NCBI GenBank assembly: GCA_034437715.1
Contig: DAOTTR010000089.1
Span: 1 to 6,458, forward strand
Reading direction: 5' to 3'
Source of the DNA: JAHBVH01 sp034437715
GTDB lineage: Bacteria; Chloroflexota; Anaerolineae; Caldilineales; Caldilineaceae
Length of the DNA: 6,458 nucleotides
Shown: positions 1 through 5,355 of the stretch, in pieces
How positions within the stretch are numbered: position 1 is the first letter of the stretch
Layout of the letters: each line of letters starts with the position of its first letter
Position numbers and translations under genes: made by a program
Notes under the pieces: model-generated
What the model saw: only the letters and a program-made list of their open reading frames with translations
What the model was told of the DNA's origin: nothing
Database searches by the model: none

Positions 1-1072
1 TCATCATGGTTTGCGCCCATTCGATGGGCATGGCCGGGCGCGTCATCACCTGCAAGGCTTGTTCATAGGCGGCAATCGCCTGCTCCAGGTTGGCTGCGCG
101 CTCGCCCCGAATCCGCGAATAATAGGCGATCGCCAAATTCATCATCGTAGTCGCCCATTCGATGGGCATGGCCGCGCGCGTCCGCACCTGCAAGGCTTGT
201 TCATAGGCGGCAATCGCCTGCTCCAGGTTGGCTGCGCGGTCATCCAGCGGGTTTTGGGCCAGGATGTTGCCCAATTCACCTTGCAAGGCTGCCCACAGGT
301 GTGGATGGATGCTACGTTCCACCATTGTCAGGGCTTGTTGGCAGAGCGCAATCTGGCGCGGCATATCACGGCGTTGGGTTAGTTGGGCTAGCTCATTGAG
401 GAGGGGACGTACTGCCGGTGGAATTTCGCGTCTACTTGGTTGACTACCGATCTTCTCGGCAAAGGCGCGCTCCACGCCCACGGCGCGGCAACGTTGCAAT
501 AGCGTCCTATGTTCTTCTACTGATTGGCGCGCTCCTTCCTCGTCCTGGGCGGCGGCCAATTGCGCCAGCAACGCGTCGGCCGCATCGCTCAGCAATGCTG
601 GGTGCGCTTCAACCATGCGCTGCGATTCTGCCCAAAGTTGGGCATTGATCAATTCGATAAGTTGATTGAAAAGCGCCTCCTGCAGACCGGCGGGGTCTGG
701 TATCGATTGGGCAAGCGACGGCAACGTATCGGCGGCGGCCAGCCAACGGTCGTCCCATGCCGCGCCCAGGTTGGCTTTAAGCTGCTCGATCAATTCCTGG
801 GCATTCTGGCGTTGTTCGGCTTCGTCACTCTGCCAACGCGGGGTAAAGATCAAGGTTGGCGTTTGATTCGGACGATAGACCAGGAGCGGCACATCGACAC
901 TATGGGTCGCGCCACAATGGGGGCAGGCGAAATCATGGAGGGCAAGGTCACGGATGCGCGCGTACAGGTCGGGGCGTTCAACCGTATCCACAATGCGCCA
1001 GATCGCGGTGGGAAAGGTGCGCGCACACGCAGTGCAGGGCTGGTTGTCGGTGGTGGCAAAGGAGTTGGGCAT
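1..1072 (-). CDS. CpXC zinc-ribbon / TPR repeat protein (N-terminal part, cut by left edge)
   Basis: The reading frame is open from ATG at 1072 down to base 1 without a stop, giving 357 residues; the C-terminus lies outside. Residues 13-16 (CTAC) and 50-53 (CPHC) form two CxxC knuckles typical of a CpXC zinc-ribbon domain, followed by a conserved VPLLVYRP segment. Residues about 130-206 form a helical region (INAQLWAESQRMVEAHPALL, then EEHRTLLQRCRAVGVERAF) that I recall from Chloroflexota and cyanobacterial TPR proteins. TPR units of 46 residues begin at R279 and R325 (RAANLEQAIAAYEQALQV) and probably continue past the edge. The start is backed by AAGGAA on the minus strand (plus 1079-1084), 6 bases from ATG. 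No signal peptide or membrane segment is seen, so it is likely a cytoplasmic protein-interaction scaffold. Homologues can end in a CHAT peptidase or other effector domain, which cannot be checked here. The exact role is unknown. Confidence 0.88.
   Translation of the reverse strand, partial: MPNSFATTDNQPCTACARTFPTAIWRIVDTVERPDLYARIRDLALHDFACPHCGATHSVDVPLLVYRPNQTPTLIFTPRWQSDEAEQRQNAQELIEQLKANLGAAWDDRWLAAADTLPSLAQSIPDPAGLQEALFNQLIELINAQLWAESQRMVEAHPALLSDAADALLAQLAAAQDEEGARQSVEEHRTLLQRCRAVGVERAFAEKIGSQPSRREIPPAVRPLLNELAQLTQRRDMPRQIALCQQALTMVERSIHPHLWAALQGELGNILAQNPLDDRAANLEQAIAAYEQALQVRTRAAMPIEWATTMMNLAIAYYSRIRGERAANLEQAIAAYEQALQVMTRPAMPIEWAQTMM
14..238. repeat. 138-bp coding tandem repeat (TPR units)
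   Basis: Bases 14-100 and 152-238 match at 84 of 87 positions, with a period of 138 bp, or exactly 46 codons. The three differences lie in CCGGGCG/CCGCGCG and TCATC/TCCGC. The intervening bases 101-151 are the rest of the first unit. This is an in-frame tandem duplication within the TPR region of the CpXC/TPR gene, and the near identity suggests recent expansion or ongoing homogenisation. The sequence at 1-13 continues the next unit. Confidence 0.9.
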
Positions 1073-1105
1073 GGGCACTTCCTTGTCAGATGAATGGGGA
1101 TGACA

Positions 1106-1129
1106 ACTGATATGAAGACTGATATGAAG
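1106..1129. repeat. 12-bp perfect tandem duplication
   Basis: ACTGATATGAAG occurs twice back to back (1106-1117 and 1118-1129), 34-57 bases upstream of the minus-strand CpXC/TPR start. It lies in the predicted leader of that gene. A short palindrome, CTGGGT-C-ACCCAG, follows at 1137-1149. No known binding site is recognised in either. Confidence 0.7.
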
Positions 1130-1275
1130 ATAATCGCTGGGTCACCCAGGTTGCCGAAAAAGTCTACAGAAGATGAGGTGAGTTTACTGGAAAAGCGCAC
1201 GCCTGTCAATGGGTTTACGGATCATTGCGTGGCTGGCGCGCTGGCAAAAGAGTTACTTTTCGATAATGCATAAAT

Positions 1276-1306
1276 ATTATAAGATTATGTGTAGCTACTA
1301 TGCCAA
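1276..1306 (-). promoter_or_regulatory. Possible promoter for the CpXC/TPR gene
   Basis: On the minus strand a TTGGCA hexamer (plus 1301-1306) is followed after 19 bases by a perfect TATAAT (plus 1276-1281). The spacing is longer than the ideal 17, and the leader to the start codon would be nearly 200 bases. The local stretch at 1261-1290 is strikingly AT-rich, so the TATAAT could occur by chance. Low-confidence call. Confidence 0.25.
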
Positions 1307-1318
1307 CGATAAATTCGT

Positions 1319-1394
1319 GTTGAATGAATTCAACACCTGCGACGGCAAACGTGTTTAAACACGTTTTCTATGCCAGGCTCTGAATTCATTCAGC
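1319..1394. repeat. 76-bp concentric imperfect palindrome with a perfect 20-bp core
   Basis: The core AAACGTGTTTAAACACGTTT (1347-1366) is a perfect 20-bp palindrome. Arms TGAATGAATTCA (1321-1332) and TGAATTCATTCA (1381-1392) are exact reverse complements and share the same centre (1356.5), and a CCTG/CAGG pair between them also matches. The whole stretch therefore folds as one interrupted cruciform or hairpin. It is non-coding. It could be a mobile-element remnant, a binding site for a dimeric protein, or a transcript hairpin; the sequence does not decide. Confidence 0.75.
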
Positions 1395-1410
1395 GCAGCA
1401 GATGATGAAA

Positions 1411-1600
1411 TGTAACGATTCACCTGGGCGCTTGCAAAGCAATAAGGATCCAGCGCGTGCCCAACAAAATCATGCCTAGGGGCGGCCGCGCCGCCGCCCC
1501 GCGTTTGGCTCGCTGCGAACGGGCGGCTGCAAGCCGCCCCTACTGCATACTTATTGCTTTGCAATGGCCCTAGGTGAAAACCGCGGCCTGAATCGTTACA
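1411..1600. mobile_element. 190-bp nested inverted-repeat element (MITE-like candidate)
   Basis: The ends TGTAACGATTCA (1411-1422) and TGAATCGTTACA (1589-1600) are perfect inverted repeats. Inside them CACCT (1421-1425) pairs with AGGTG (1572-1576), and TTGCAAAGCAATAAG (1432-1446) pairs exactly with 1550-1564. A further inner pair, TAGGGGCGGC (1477-1486) with GCCGCCCCTA (1533-1542), encloses two GC-rich hairpins at 1479-1500 and 1521-1539. The right arm carries 12 extra bases (1577-1588) absent from the left. There is no transposase gene, and I see no convincing target-site duplication. The inner GC-rich part resembles dispersed repeats I associate with Chloroflexota genomes, so it may be a second repeat nested in the first. 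An open frame across it on the minus strand looks spurious. Confidence 0.55.
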
Positions 1601-1654
1601 AGATTATAGCGATTACCGCCTATACATCGCACCAAGAAAGAAATGGGAGAACTT

Positions 1655-2206
1655 GTGAGTATACTTGTGATCAGTTGTTCGCTGCATCAGCAAAGTCGTT
1701 CGTACGTCCTGGCGCGCGAGATGGTGACAAATTTTGAAAAATTAGGAGTCAGCGCGCGGCTTTATGATCTGCGCGACTATGAATTGCCTTTTTGCAATGC
1801 TGGCACTTCGTCTGATCATCCACACACCATCGCAATCAAGCAGGCAATTGCCGCGGCACAAACGGTGATCTTGGCTGTGCCCATCTATACCTTTGATGTC
1901 AATGCCGTGGCCAAGAATCTCTTGGAACTCACGGGCAGAGCGTGGACTAACAAATTGGTGGGCTTTTTGTGTGCCGCGGGTGGCCGCAGCAGCTATATGT
2001 CGGTGATGAACATTTCCAACGACTTGATGCTCGACTACCGCTGTATGATTATCCCGCGCTTTGTCTACGCCGTGGGCGATGACTTTGGCGATGATCGCCT
2101 ACCAACCATGCATGTCACGTCGCCCCTGATTAGCGACCGTCTGCGCCAATTGGCGACCGTGACGGTCGAGCTGACGCGCGCGCTTGCAGGGATTAAGATT
2201 ACCTAG
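1655..2206 (+). CDS. NAD(P)H-dependent FMN reductase family protein (flavodoxin fold)
   Basis: This 183-residue protein is of the usual size for single-domain NAD(P)H-dependent FMN reductases, soluble flavoproteins that pass electrons from NAD(P)H to FMN or quinone-like substrates. The N-terminus ILVISCSL (strand 1) leads into a phosphate-binding loop with S14-R15-S16. AQTVILAVPIYTFDVNAVAKN (from A68) matches the family's P-x-Y...K-N segment around the flavin, with P76, Y78, K87 and N88. GFLCAAGGRSSYMS (from G103) is the second flavin-contacting loop. I chose GTG at 1655 because GGGAG (1645-1649) lies 5 bases upstream and homologues usually start MxILVI; an in-frame ATG at 1643 has only a weak ribosome site and is the alternative. 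Substrate and redox partner cannot be told. It stands alone between two repeat regions. A weak promoter candidate (TTACAA 1596-1601, TATACA 1621-1626, 19-base spacing) would use the end of the upstream repeat. Confidence 0.87.
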   Translation: MSILVISCSLHQQSRSYVLAREMVTNFEKLGVSARLYDLRDYELPFCNAGTSSDHPHTIAIKQAIAAAQTVILAVPIYTFDVNAVAKNLLELTGRAWTNKLVGFLCAAGGRSSYMSVMNISNDLMLDYRCMIIPRFVYAVGDDFGDDRLPTMHVTSPLISDRLRQLATVTVELTRALAGIKIT

Positions 2207-2229
2207 TACTTTTGAGCACAAATAAGTAG

Positions 2230-2340
2230 ACGGTAAGATAGTGGACAGTAAGACAGTAAGACAGTGGGATAGTAAGACAGTAAGACAGTGGGACAGTAAA
2301 GCATTGGGACAGTAAGACAGTAAGACAGTAAAGCAGTACA
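2230..2340. repeat. 8-bp tandem repeat array, about 14 units
   Basis: The unit is ACAGTAAG with variants ACAGTGGG, ACAGTAAA and ATAGTAAG; one unit (2238-2244) is a base short. A higher-order 24-bp unit (taag, taag, tggg) is visible at 2245-2268 and again at 2269-2292 with a single difference. The array lies just after the FMN reductase stop codon, outside coding sequence. Its minus-strand translation (LTVLLSHC repeats) is an artefact of three 8-bp units making eight codons. Such arrays are prone to slippage, so copy number may vary between strains. Confidence 0.93.
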
Positions 2341-2378
2341 AACTGTCGTACTGATCTACTGTCTTACTGTCTTACTAT
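2309..2378. repeat. Long hairpin: array end plus inverted copy
   Basis: Bases 2357-2376 are the exact reverse complement of 2311-2330 (20 bp), so the last array units face an inverted copy of about 2.5 units. Inside, CAGTAC (2334-2339) pairs with GTACTG (2348-2353) around an 8-base loop. The same inverted arm can instead pair with 2269-2289 (21 bp perfect). There is no T-tract after it, so it is not a standard terminator, but it could protect or end the FMN reductase transcript. Confidence 0.8.
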
Positions 2379-2463
2379 TTCCGCCGCAGTCTACTTGTCG
2401 CGCGATTTTCCCCCATCCTCGCAATCCATCTAGAACGCAATGCGCTCATTTGTTCTAATTGAT

Positions 2464-2492
2464 TTGGTAATCAGGAAGATCTTTGGTATAAT
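2464..2492 (+). promoter_or_regulatory. Sigma-70-type promoter of the small membrane protein gene
   Basis: TTGGTA (2464-2469) and a perfect TATAAT (2487-2492) are separated by 17 bases, the ideal spacing. Transcription should start near 2499, leaving a leader of about 40 bases. The palindrome at 2499-2512 sits on the predicted start point. Confidence 0.75.
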
Positions 2493-2498
2493 GAATGA

Positions 2499-2512
2499 AG
2501 AACATGCGTTCT
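2499..2512. promoter_or_regulatory. Candidate LexA (SOS) box, Gram-positive DinR type
   Basis: AGAACATGCGTTCT contains GAAC-ATGC-GTTC (2500-2511), an exact match to the GAAC-N4-GTTC core of the Bacillus-type LexA/DinR box, and its centre ATGC also fits the RNRY consensus. Only the outermost C/G pair differs (A/T here). It lies 8 bases after the -10 element, over the predicted transcription start, where a bound repressor would block initiation. The same box type was reported for LexA of Dehalococcoides, a green non-sulfur bacterium. Looser AGAAC (2432-2436) and GTTCT (2452-2456) half-sites lie upstream but with the wrong spacing. No lexA gene is in the window. Confidence 0.6.
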
Positions 2513-2538
2513 GATTTCGTTTGTAGGAGGTCTTCTTT

Positions 2539-2877
2539 ATGTATATGCTTCACAACGGTCCTTATCGGGCTCCAGTTCAGTCTACGGTGCAGCAGATGCC
2601 CCAACACACGCCTTGGCTGCGTCAATTGTTGCTGGGCTATACTCTGGTTTTGAAAGCCATTTTGGTGCTCTGTGTCATCACGGTCTTTTTTCAGGTGACG
2701 ACCTTTTTGCTAAGCCTCTCCTCCAGTGATTGGGTACAAATGTTGGTGTTAGCAACCTGGGCCTGTGGATTGATTCCGTTGGTTTATGGGTTGTGGCAAT
2801 TGGATTTGAAACCACAGCACTTCTTTGCCCATGCGGAGAAGCAGAACAAACTACCCCAGTCCCCAGAGTTGGGTTGA
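2539..2877 (+). CDS. Small two-helix membrane protein, putatively SOS-regulated
   Basis: I do not recognise this 112-residue protein. An ideal ribosome site, AGGAGG (2525-2530), lies 8 bases before ATG, which fixes the start. The N-terminal 28 residues are polar, rich in Q, P and H, and lack a signal-peptide pattern. Two hydrophobic segments follow, about residues 36-60 (LVLKAILVLCVITVFF and onward) and 66-86 (VQMLVLATWACGLIPLVYGL), joined by a short SLSSSDW turn. A polar tail of about 25 residues (KPQHFFAHAEKQ) ends the protein. The predicted form is a hairpin in the cytoplasmic membrane with both ends on one side, probably inside. The strong promoter, LexA-like box, ideal ribosome site and strong downstream terminator indicate a real, tightly controlled single gene. 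By analogy with small SOS-induced membrane proteins that delay division (YneA, SidA), a checkpoint role is possible, but there is no sequence similarity to support it. Confidence 0.8.
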   Translation: MYMLHNGPYRAPVQSTVQQMPQHTPWLRQLLLGYTLVLKAILVLCVITVFFQVTTFLLSLSSSDWVQMLVLATWACGLIPLVYGLWQLDLKPQHFFAHAEKQNKLPQSPELG

Positions 2878-2930
2878 CAGCCTTTTGCAAGCATAAACTG
2901 TGTCCATCCATGCTATCCTGGGGGTGTGCA

Positions 2931-2959
2931 TGGTGGTTTTCTCCTTTGGTGGTTTTCTC
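2931..2959. repeat. 13-bp direct repeat, period 16
   Basis: TGGTGGTTTTCTC occurs at 2931-2943 and 2947-2959, in the spacer after the membrane protein gene. Directly after it GCTAC-TTCG-GTAGC (2963-2976) makes a small UUCG-loop hairpin ahead of the main terminator. No function is recognised. Confidence 0.6.
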
Positions 2960-2980
2960 GCGGCTACTTCGGTAGCGCAA

Positions 2981-3016
2981 CAAAAAGCCTGGCTAATTCG
3001 TTAGCCAGGCTTTTTG
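2981..3016. terminator. Bidirectional intrinsic terminator
   Basis: CAAAAAGCCTGGCTAA (2981-2996) and its exact complement (3001-3016) form a 16-bp stem closed by a stable TTCG tetraloop (2997-3000). The T-run at 3011-3015 serves the plus-strand membrane protein gene, and the A-run at 2982-2986 gives a T-run for the minus-strand yceI-like gene, so it can end both convergent transcripts. It lies 104 bases after the plus-strand stop and 57 bases after the minus-strand stop. Confidence 0.93.
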
Positions 3017-3072
3017 TTTGTTAACTCTGCGTCCACAGTGGGGTTCCCATGCGGAGCGTGAGGAACGAGCAT

Positions 3073-3594
3073 TTACTGCTTGACGGCCTCTAGTTCGATA
3101 TCAATATTAATATCTTCACCGACCAAGACGCCACCGGTTTCTAGGGCGGCGTTCCAGGTGAGGCCCCAGTCCTTGCGATTGATCTTGGTATGCGCCTCGA
3201 AGCCATAGTTTTCGGTGCCCCACGGGCTCTTGGATTTGCCCAGGAATTCGGTGTCGAGCGTCACGGGCCGAGTCGTACCTAGAATGGTCAGATCGCCGTG
3301 CAATTTTGCCGTGTTCGAGCCGGTCACTTCGACGCTGGTACTCTTAAAAGTAATCGCGGGATGCGTTGCCGCATCCAAAAAGTCGGGTGACTTCAGATGA
3401 CCATCGCGTTGTTCGTCGCGTGTGTTGATGCTGGCGGCGTCAATCGCAATCTCAACCTTGGTATTGGCCGGATTGATCTCGTCCAATTCGAGTGTGCCCG
3501 AGAATTTCTGGAATTCGCCACGCACTTTGGCGAGCATCATGTGCCGAACGCTGAACTGAATGTGCGAGTGACCATTGTCAATTTGCCATGCCAT
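3073..3594 (-). CDS. YceI family protein (lipocalin-like, cytoplasmic type)
   Basis: This 173-residue protein covers the whole YceI domain, a lipocalin-like beta-barrel that binds isoprenoid or other long amphipathic molecules in characterised members. Recognisable segments are HSHIQFSVRHMMLAKVRGEF near the N-terminus, INTRDEQRDGHLKSPDFLD followed by HPAITFKST in the middle, LTILGTTRPVTLD, and RKDWGLTWN...ETGGVLVGEDINIDIELEAVK at the C-terminus. The protein starts MAWQIDNGHSHI with no signal peptide, unlike periplasmic E. coli YceI, so it should stay in the cytoplasm, as is common for homologues outside the Proteobacteria. A GAAAGG ribosome site lies 9 bases before ATG. The gene is followed by the shared terminator at 2981-3016 and lies 177 bases downstream of the exporter gene on the same strand. 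That gap is long enough for its own promoter, though I could not identify a convincing one. The ligand is unknown. Confidence 0.93.
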   Translation of the reverse strand: MAWQIDNGHSHIQFSVRHMMLAKVRGEFQKFSGTLELDEINPANTKVEIAIDAASINTRDEQRDGHLKSPDFLDAATHPAITFKSTSVEVTGSNTAKLHGDLTILGTTRPVTLDTEFLGKSKSPWGTENYGFEAHTKINRKDWGLTWNAALETGGVLVGEDINIDIELEAVKQ

Positions 3595-3771
3595 AAGATA
3601 ATGCCTTTCGTTGCAGGATCCCTGCGATTCGTTAGATAAACAGCGCTAGCCTTTCCCTACTTACATTTATCTGCTGGGGTGGCGAGCATCAGATGGCACC
3701 ATCGTACCGCGCATCCGTTAGCTGAGCGTGAACAGAACGTGAACGTGCTTGGCCTGGCTGGCACTTTTTGT
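3595..3771. other. Intergenic spacer, exporter to yceI-like gene
   Basis: No gene is seen in this 177-base gap. A small palindrome, GCAGG-ATC-CCTGC (3613-3625), lies about 20 bases upstream of the yceI-like start and could be a repressor site or leader hairpin. CGTGAAC occurs twice within 3726-3745. The exporter gene has no clear intrinsic terminator on its own strand, so read-through into the yceI-like gene is possible. Confidence 0.4.
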
Positions 3772-4986
3772 TTATGCGGCGGTCACGGCGGGTAGGGGGC
3801 GCAGCGACCGCCATTGCAAGACTAGAAATGCCGCCACCCCACACAGGGCAATTGTGCCCGTCATCGGCAGGGCGGTGCCATTATGGAACATGCTGATCAG
3901 CGCGCCTGCGCCGGCACCAATCGCAAACTGGACTGCGCCCAACAGCGCCGATGCACTGCCGGCGCGGGCACCGTAGGGGGCCATAGCGGCGGCGGTTGAA
4001 TTAGGACCGACAAAGCCGGTGCTGGCAATGCACAGAAAGATCAACACGAGCATCCCCGTAAAGCCACCCACGCCCGCCGCCGTCATCGCTACCAACAAGA
4101 TGCCGGTTGTGGCGGTAACCGAGAGCGCTGCTTTGAGAATTTGGCTGCTGGTATAGCGTGTCAACAACCAGCGATTGATCTGTGAAGCCGCGATCAAGCC
4201 CACCGCATTCGAGCCAAAAATCAAGCCATACCGTTCCGGGGCGACACCGTTGAGCTCAATAAAGACAAAGGGCGAGCCAGAGATGTAGGCGAACATAGCA
4301 CCCGAGGCCAGGCCCCCGGCCAATGCATAGCCCATATAGCGGCCATCGGTGAGCAGTGAGCCATAGATGCGCAGCGCCTCGCCCAATCCTGTGCGCGTGC
4401 GGCGTTCTTCGGGCAAGCTTTCGCGTAGAATGAAAAGCACCAACAATAAACAAGCAATTCCAAACCCCGCCAATACGAAGAAGATGGCGCGCCAACTGGC
4501 AAAGAGCAGCAACTGTCCACCGATCAGGGGTGCCGTGATCGGGGCCAACCCCAACACCAACATCAGCAGCGAATACATGCGCGCCGACTCCTGTTGGTCA
4601 AATAGATCGCGCACTATCGAGCGGCTGATCACCATGCCTGCACAGCCTCCCAATGCTTGAATAAAGCGCAGGACAATCAAACTTTCGATCGAGGTGGCAA
4701 AAGCACAGCCAATACAGGCAATCGCATAGAGCGCGCAGCCAAAGAGCAGGGGCAAACGCCGACCATAGCGATCCGAGATTGGGCCGTAGAGCGCTTGCCC
4801 CAACGACAATCCAATAAAAAAGACGGCCAAGGTCTGCTGTACCGCCGATGTCTCCACCCCAAAATCTTGGGCTATGGCCGGTAAGGCCGGTAGATACATA
4901 TCAATCGAGAATGGGCCAAAGGCCGTAAGCGTGCCAAGGATAATGGCTAATTTGGCATACGATCCGCGAACGGTAGATGTAGTCAT
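3772..4986 (-). CDS. Bcr/CflA-type multidrug efflux transporter (MFS, DHA1)
   Basis: This 404-residue inner-membrane protein has about 12 hydrophobic segments, the standard size for the Bcr/CflA group of drug:H+ antiporters. Helix 1 carries FGPFSIDMYLPALP (23-36) with the family's buried acidic residue D29. Motif A is GPISDRYGRR (68-77) between helices 2 and 3. Motif B is RFIQALGG (106-113), followed by the Bcr-typical RSIVRDLF (121-128). Motif C, LGLAPITAPLIGG (144-156), marks drug:H+ antiporters. A charged central loop (RESLPEERRTRTG) separates the two halves, and the C-terminal half is complete. I chose ATG at 4986 because AAGGA (plus 4994-4998) sits 7 bases upstream; a TTG at 5001 in the same frame would put the ribosome site inside the gene. 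Likely role: proton-driven export of drugs, small peptides or metabolites; the substrate cannot be predicted. It is divergent from the MlrC-like peptidase gene. Confidence 0.92.
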   Translation of the reverse strand: MTTSTVRGSYAKLAIILGTLTAFGPFSIDMYLPALPAIAQDFGVETSAVQQTLAVFFIGLSLGQALYGPISDRYGRRLPLLFGCALYAIACIGCAFATSIESLIVLRFIQALGGCAGMVISRSIVRDLFDQQESARMYSLLMLVLGLAPITAPLIGGQLLLFASWRAIFFVLAGFGIACLLLVLFILRESLPEERRTRTGLGEALRIYGSLLTDGRYMGYALAGGLASGAMFAYISGSPFVFIELNGVAPERYGLIFGSNAVGLIAASQINRWLLTRYTSSQILKAALSVTATTGILLVAMTAAGVGGFTGMLVLIFLCIASTGFVGPNSTAAAMAPYGARAGSASALLGAVQFAIGAGAGALISMFHNGTALPMTGTIALCGVAAFLVLQWRSLRPLPAVTAA

Positions 4987-5050
4987 GCAGAATTCCTTCA
5001 ATCAATTCAATGGGTAGCCTGTTTATTCCAATTTGCACAAAGCATAGTTC

Positions 5051-5079
5051 ATTATATCTGGTGCTATTCTTGGGATAAA
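5051..5079 (-). promoter_or_regulatory. Likely promoter of the exporter gene
   Basis: On the minus strand a perfect TATAAT (plus 5051-5056) lies 64 bases upstream of the exporter start. At 17-base spacing the -35 hexamer would be TTTATC (plus 5074-5079), a poor match, so the promoter may be weak or activator-dependent. Confidence 0.4.
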
Positions 5080-5130
5080 ATCTCGGTGGCGCGGTAGTAA
5101 CGTGGCCGCGGCTTCGCGCTGCGCTTTTTG

Positions 5131-5261
5131 GGGTGTATTTCAAGGTGGGTAGAAGTGTGCCGGGGACGAGCGGGGTTATCGTTTATCAAAGCGGTGTGTT
5201 CGTCGCTCGTCCCCGGCACACGTTGCTCGCTAAAAATTTACGCCCAAAGTGCAATACACCC
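5131..5261. repeat. 131-bp nested inverted repeat (possible MITE or dispersed repeat)
   Basis: The outer ends GGGTGTATT (5131-5139) and AATACACCC (5253-5261) are exact inverted repeats. Inside, GTGTGCCGGGGACGAGCG (5155-5172) pairs perfectly with 5204-5221 around a 31-base loop, giving an 18-bp GC-rich stem. The heptamer CTTTTTG flanks the element at 5124-5130 and 5265-5271, offset by three bases on the right; it might be a target-site duplication or chance. There is no coding capacity. The element sits between the two divergent promoters. Confidence 0.6.
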
Positions 5262-5276
5262 GTACTTTTTGTGACT

Positions 5277-5305
5277 TTGACAATCATGCGCATCGTTGGT
5301 ATCGT
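5277..5305 (+). promoter_or_regulatory. Promoter of the MlrC-like gene
   Basis: A perfect TTGACA (5277-5282) is followed after 17 bases by TATCGT (5300-5305; four of six positions match TATAAT). Transcription would start near 5312 with a leader of about 45 bases. GTTGG (5295-5299) and CCAAC (5311-5315) form a loose inverted repeat across the -10 and start point and might be an operator. Confidence 0.55.
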
Positions 5306-5355
5306 TTGATCCAACATGATCCTACCCAAAGAACAAACATCTGGAGCAAACTACC

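Noticed and set aside
524..1093. 189-residue open frame on the plus strand (and shorter ones at 11-382, 228-443 and 418-648)
   Set aside because: They lie antisense to the CpXC/TPR gene, which has clear domains and a ribosome site; the plus-strand products are arginine-rich and low-complexity, with no recognisable motif.
1355..1564. 69-residue minus-strand open frame
   Set aside because: It runs through the inverted-repeat element; the product (AACSRPFAASQTRGGGAAAP) is the kind of artefact that GC-rich repeats produce.
2099..2341. 80-residue minus-strand frame with LTVLLSHC repeats
   Set aside because: The protein repeat is only the 8-bp DNA array read in triplets; it starts with TTG, has no ribosome site and overlaps the end of the FMN reductase gene.
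2230..2378. CRISPR array
   Set aside because: The units are 8 bp and contiguous with no spacers, so it is a simple tandem repeat.
2678..2983. 101-residue minus-strand frame opposite the small membrane protein
   Set aside because: The plus-strand gene has a strong promoter, AGGAGG site and membrane segments; the opposite frame has no such support.
3741..3771. Terminator after the exporter gene (GTGC...GCAC then TTTTT)
   Set aside because: The T-run is on the plus strand, the wrong side for a minus-strand gene, and the stem is only about 4 bp.
4987..5001. Five extra N-terminal residues on the exporter (TTG start)
   Set aside because: The AAGGA ribosome site lies within these bases and points to ATG at 4986.
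5101..5130. Plus-strand terminator (GC-rich stretch followed by TTTTT)
   Set aside because: Only a 4-bp stem can be drawn, and no plus-strand gene lies upstream to be ended.
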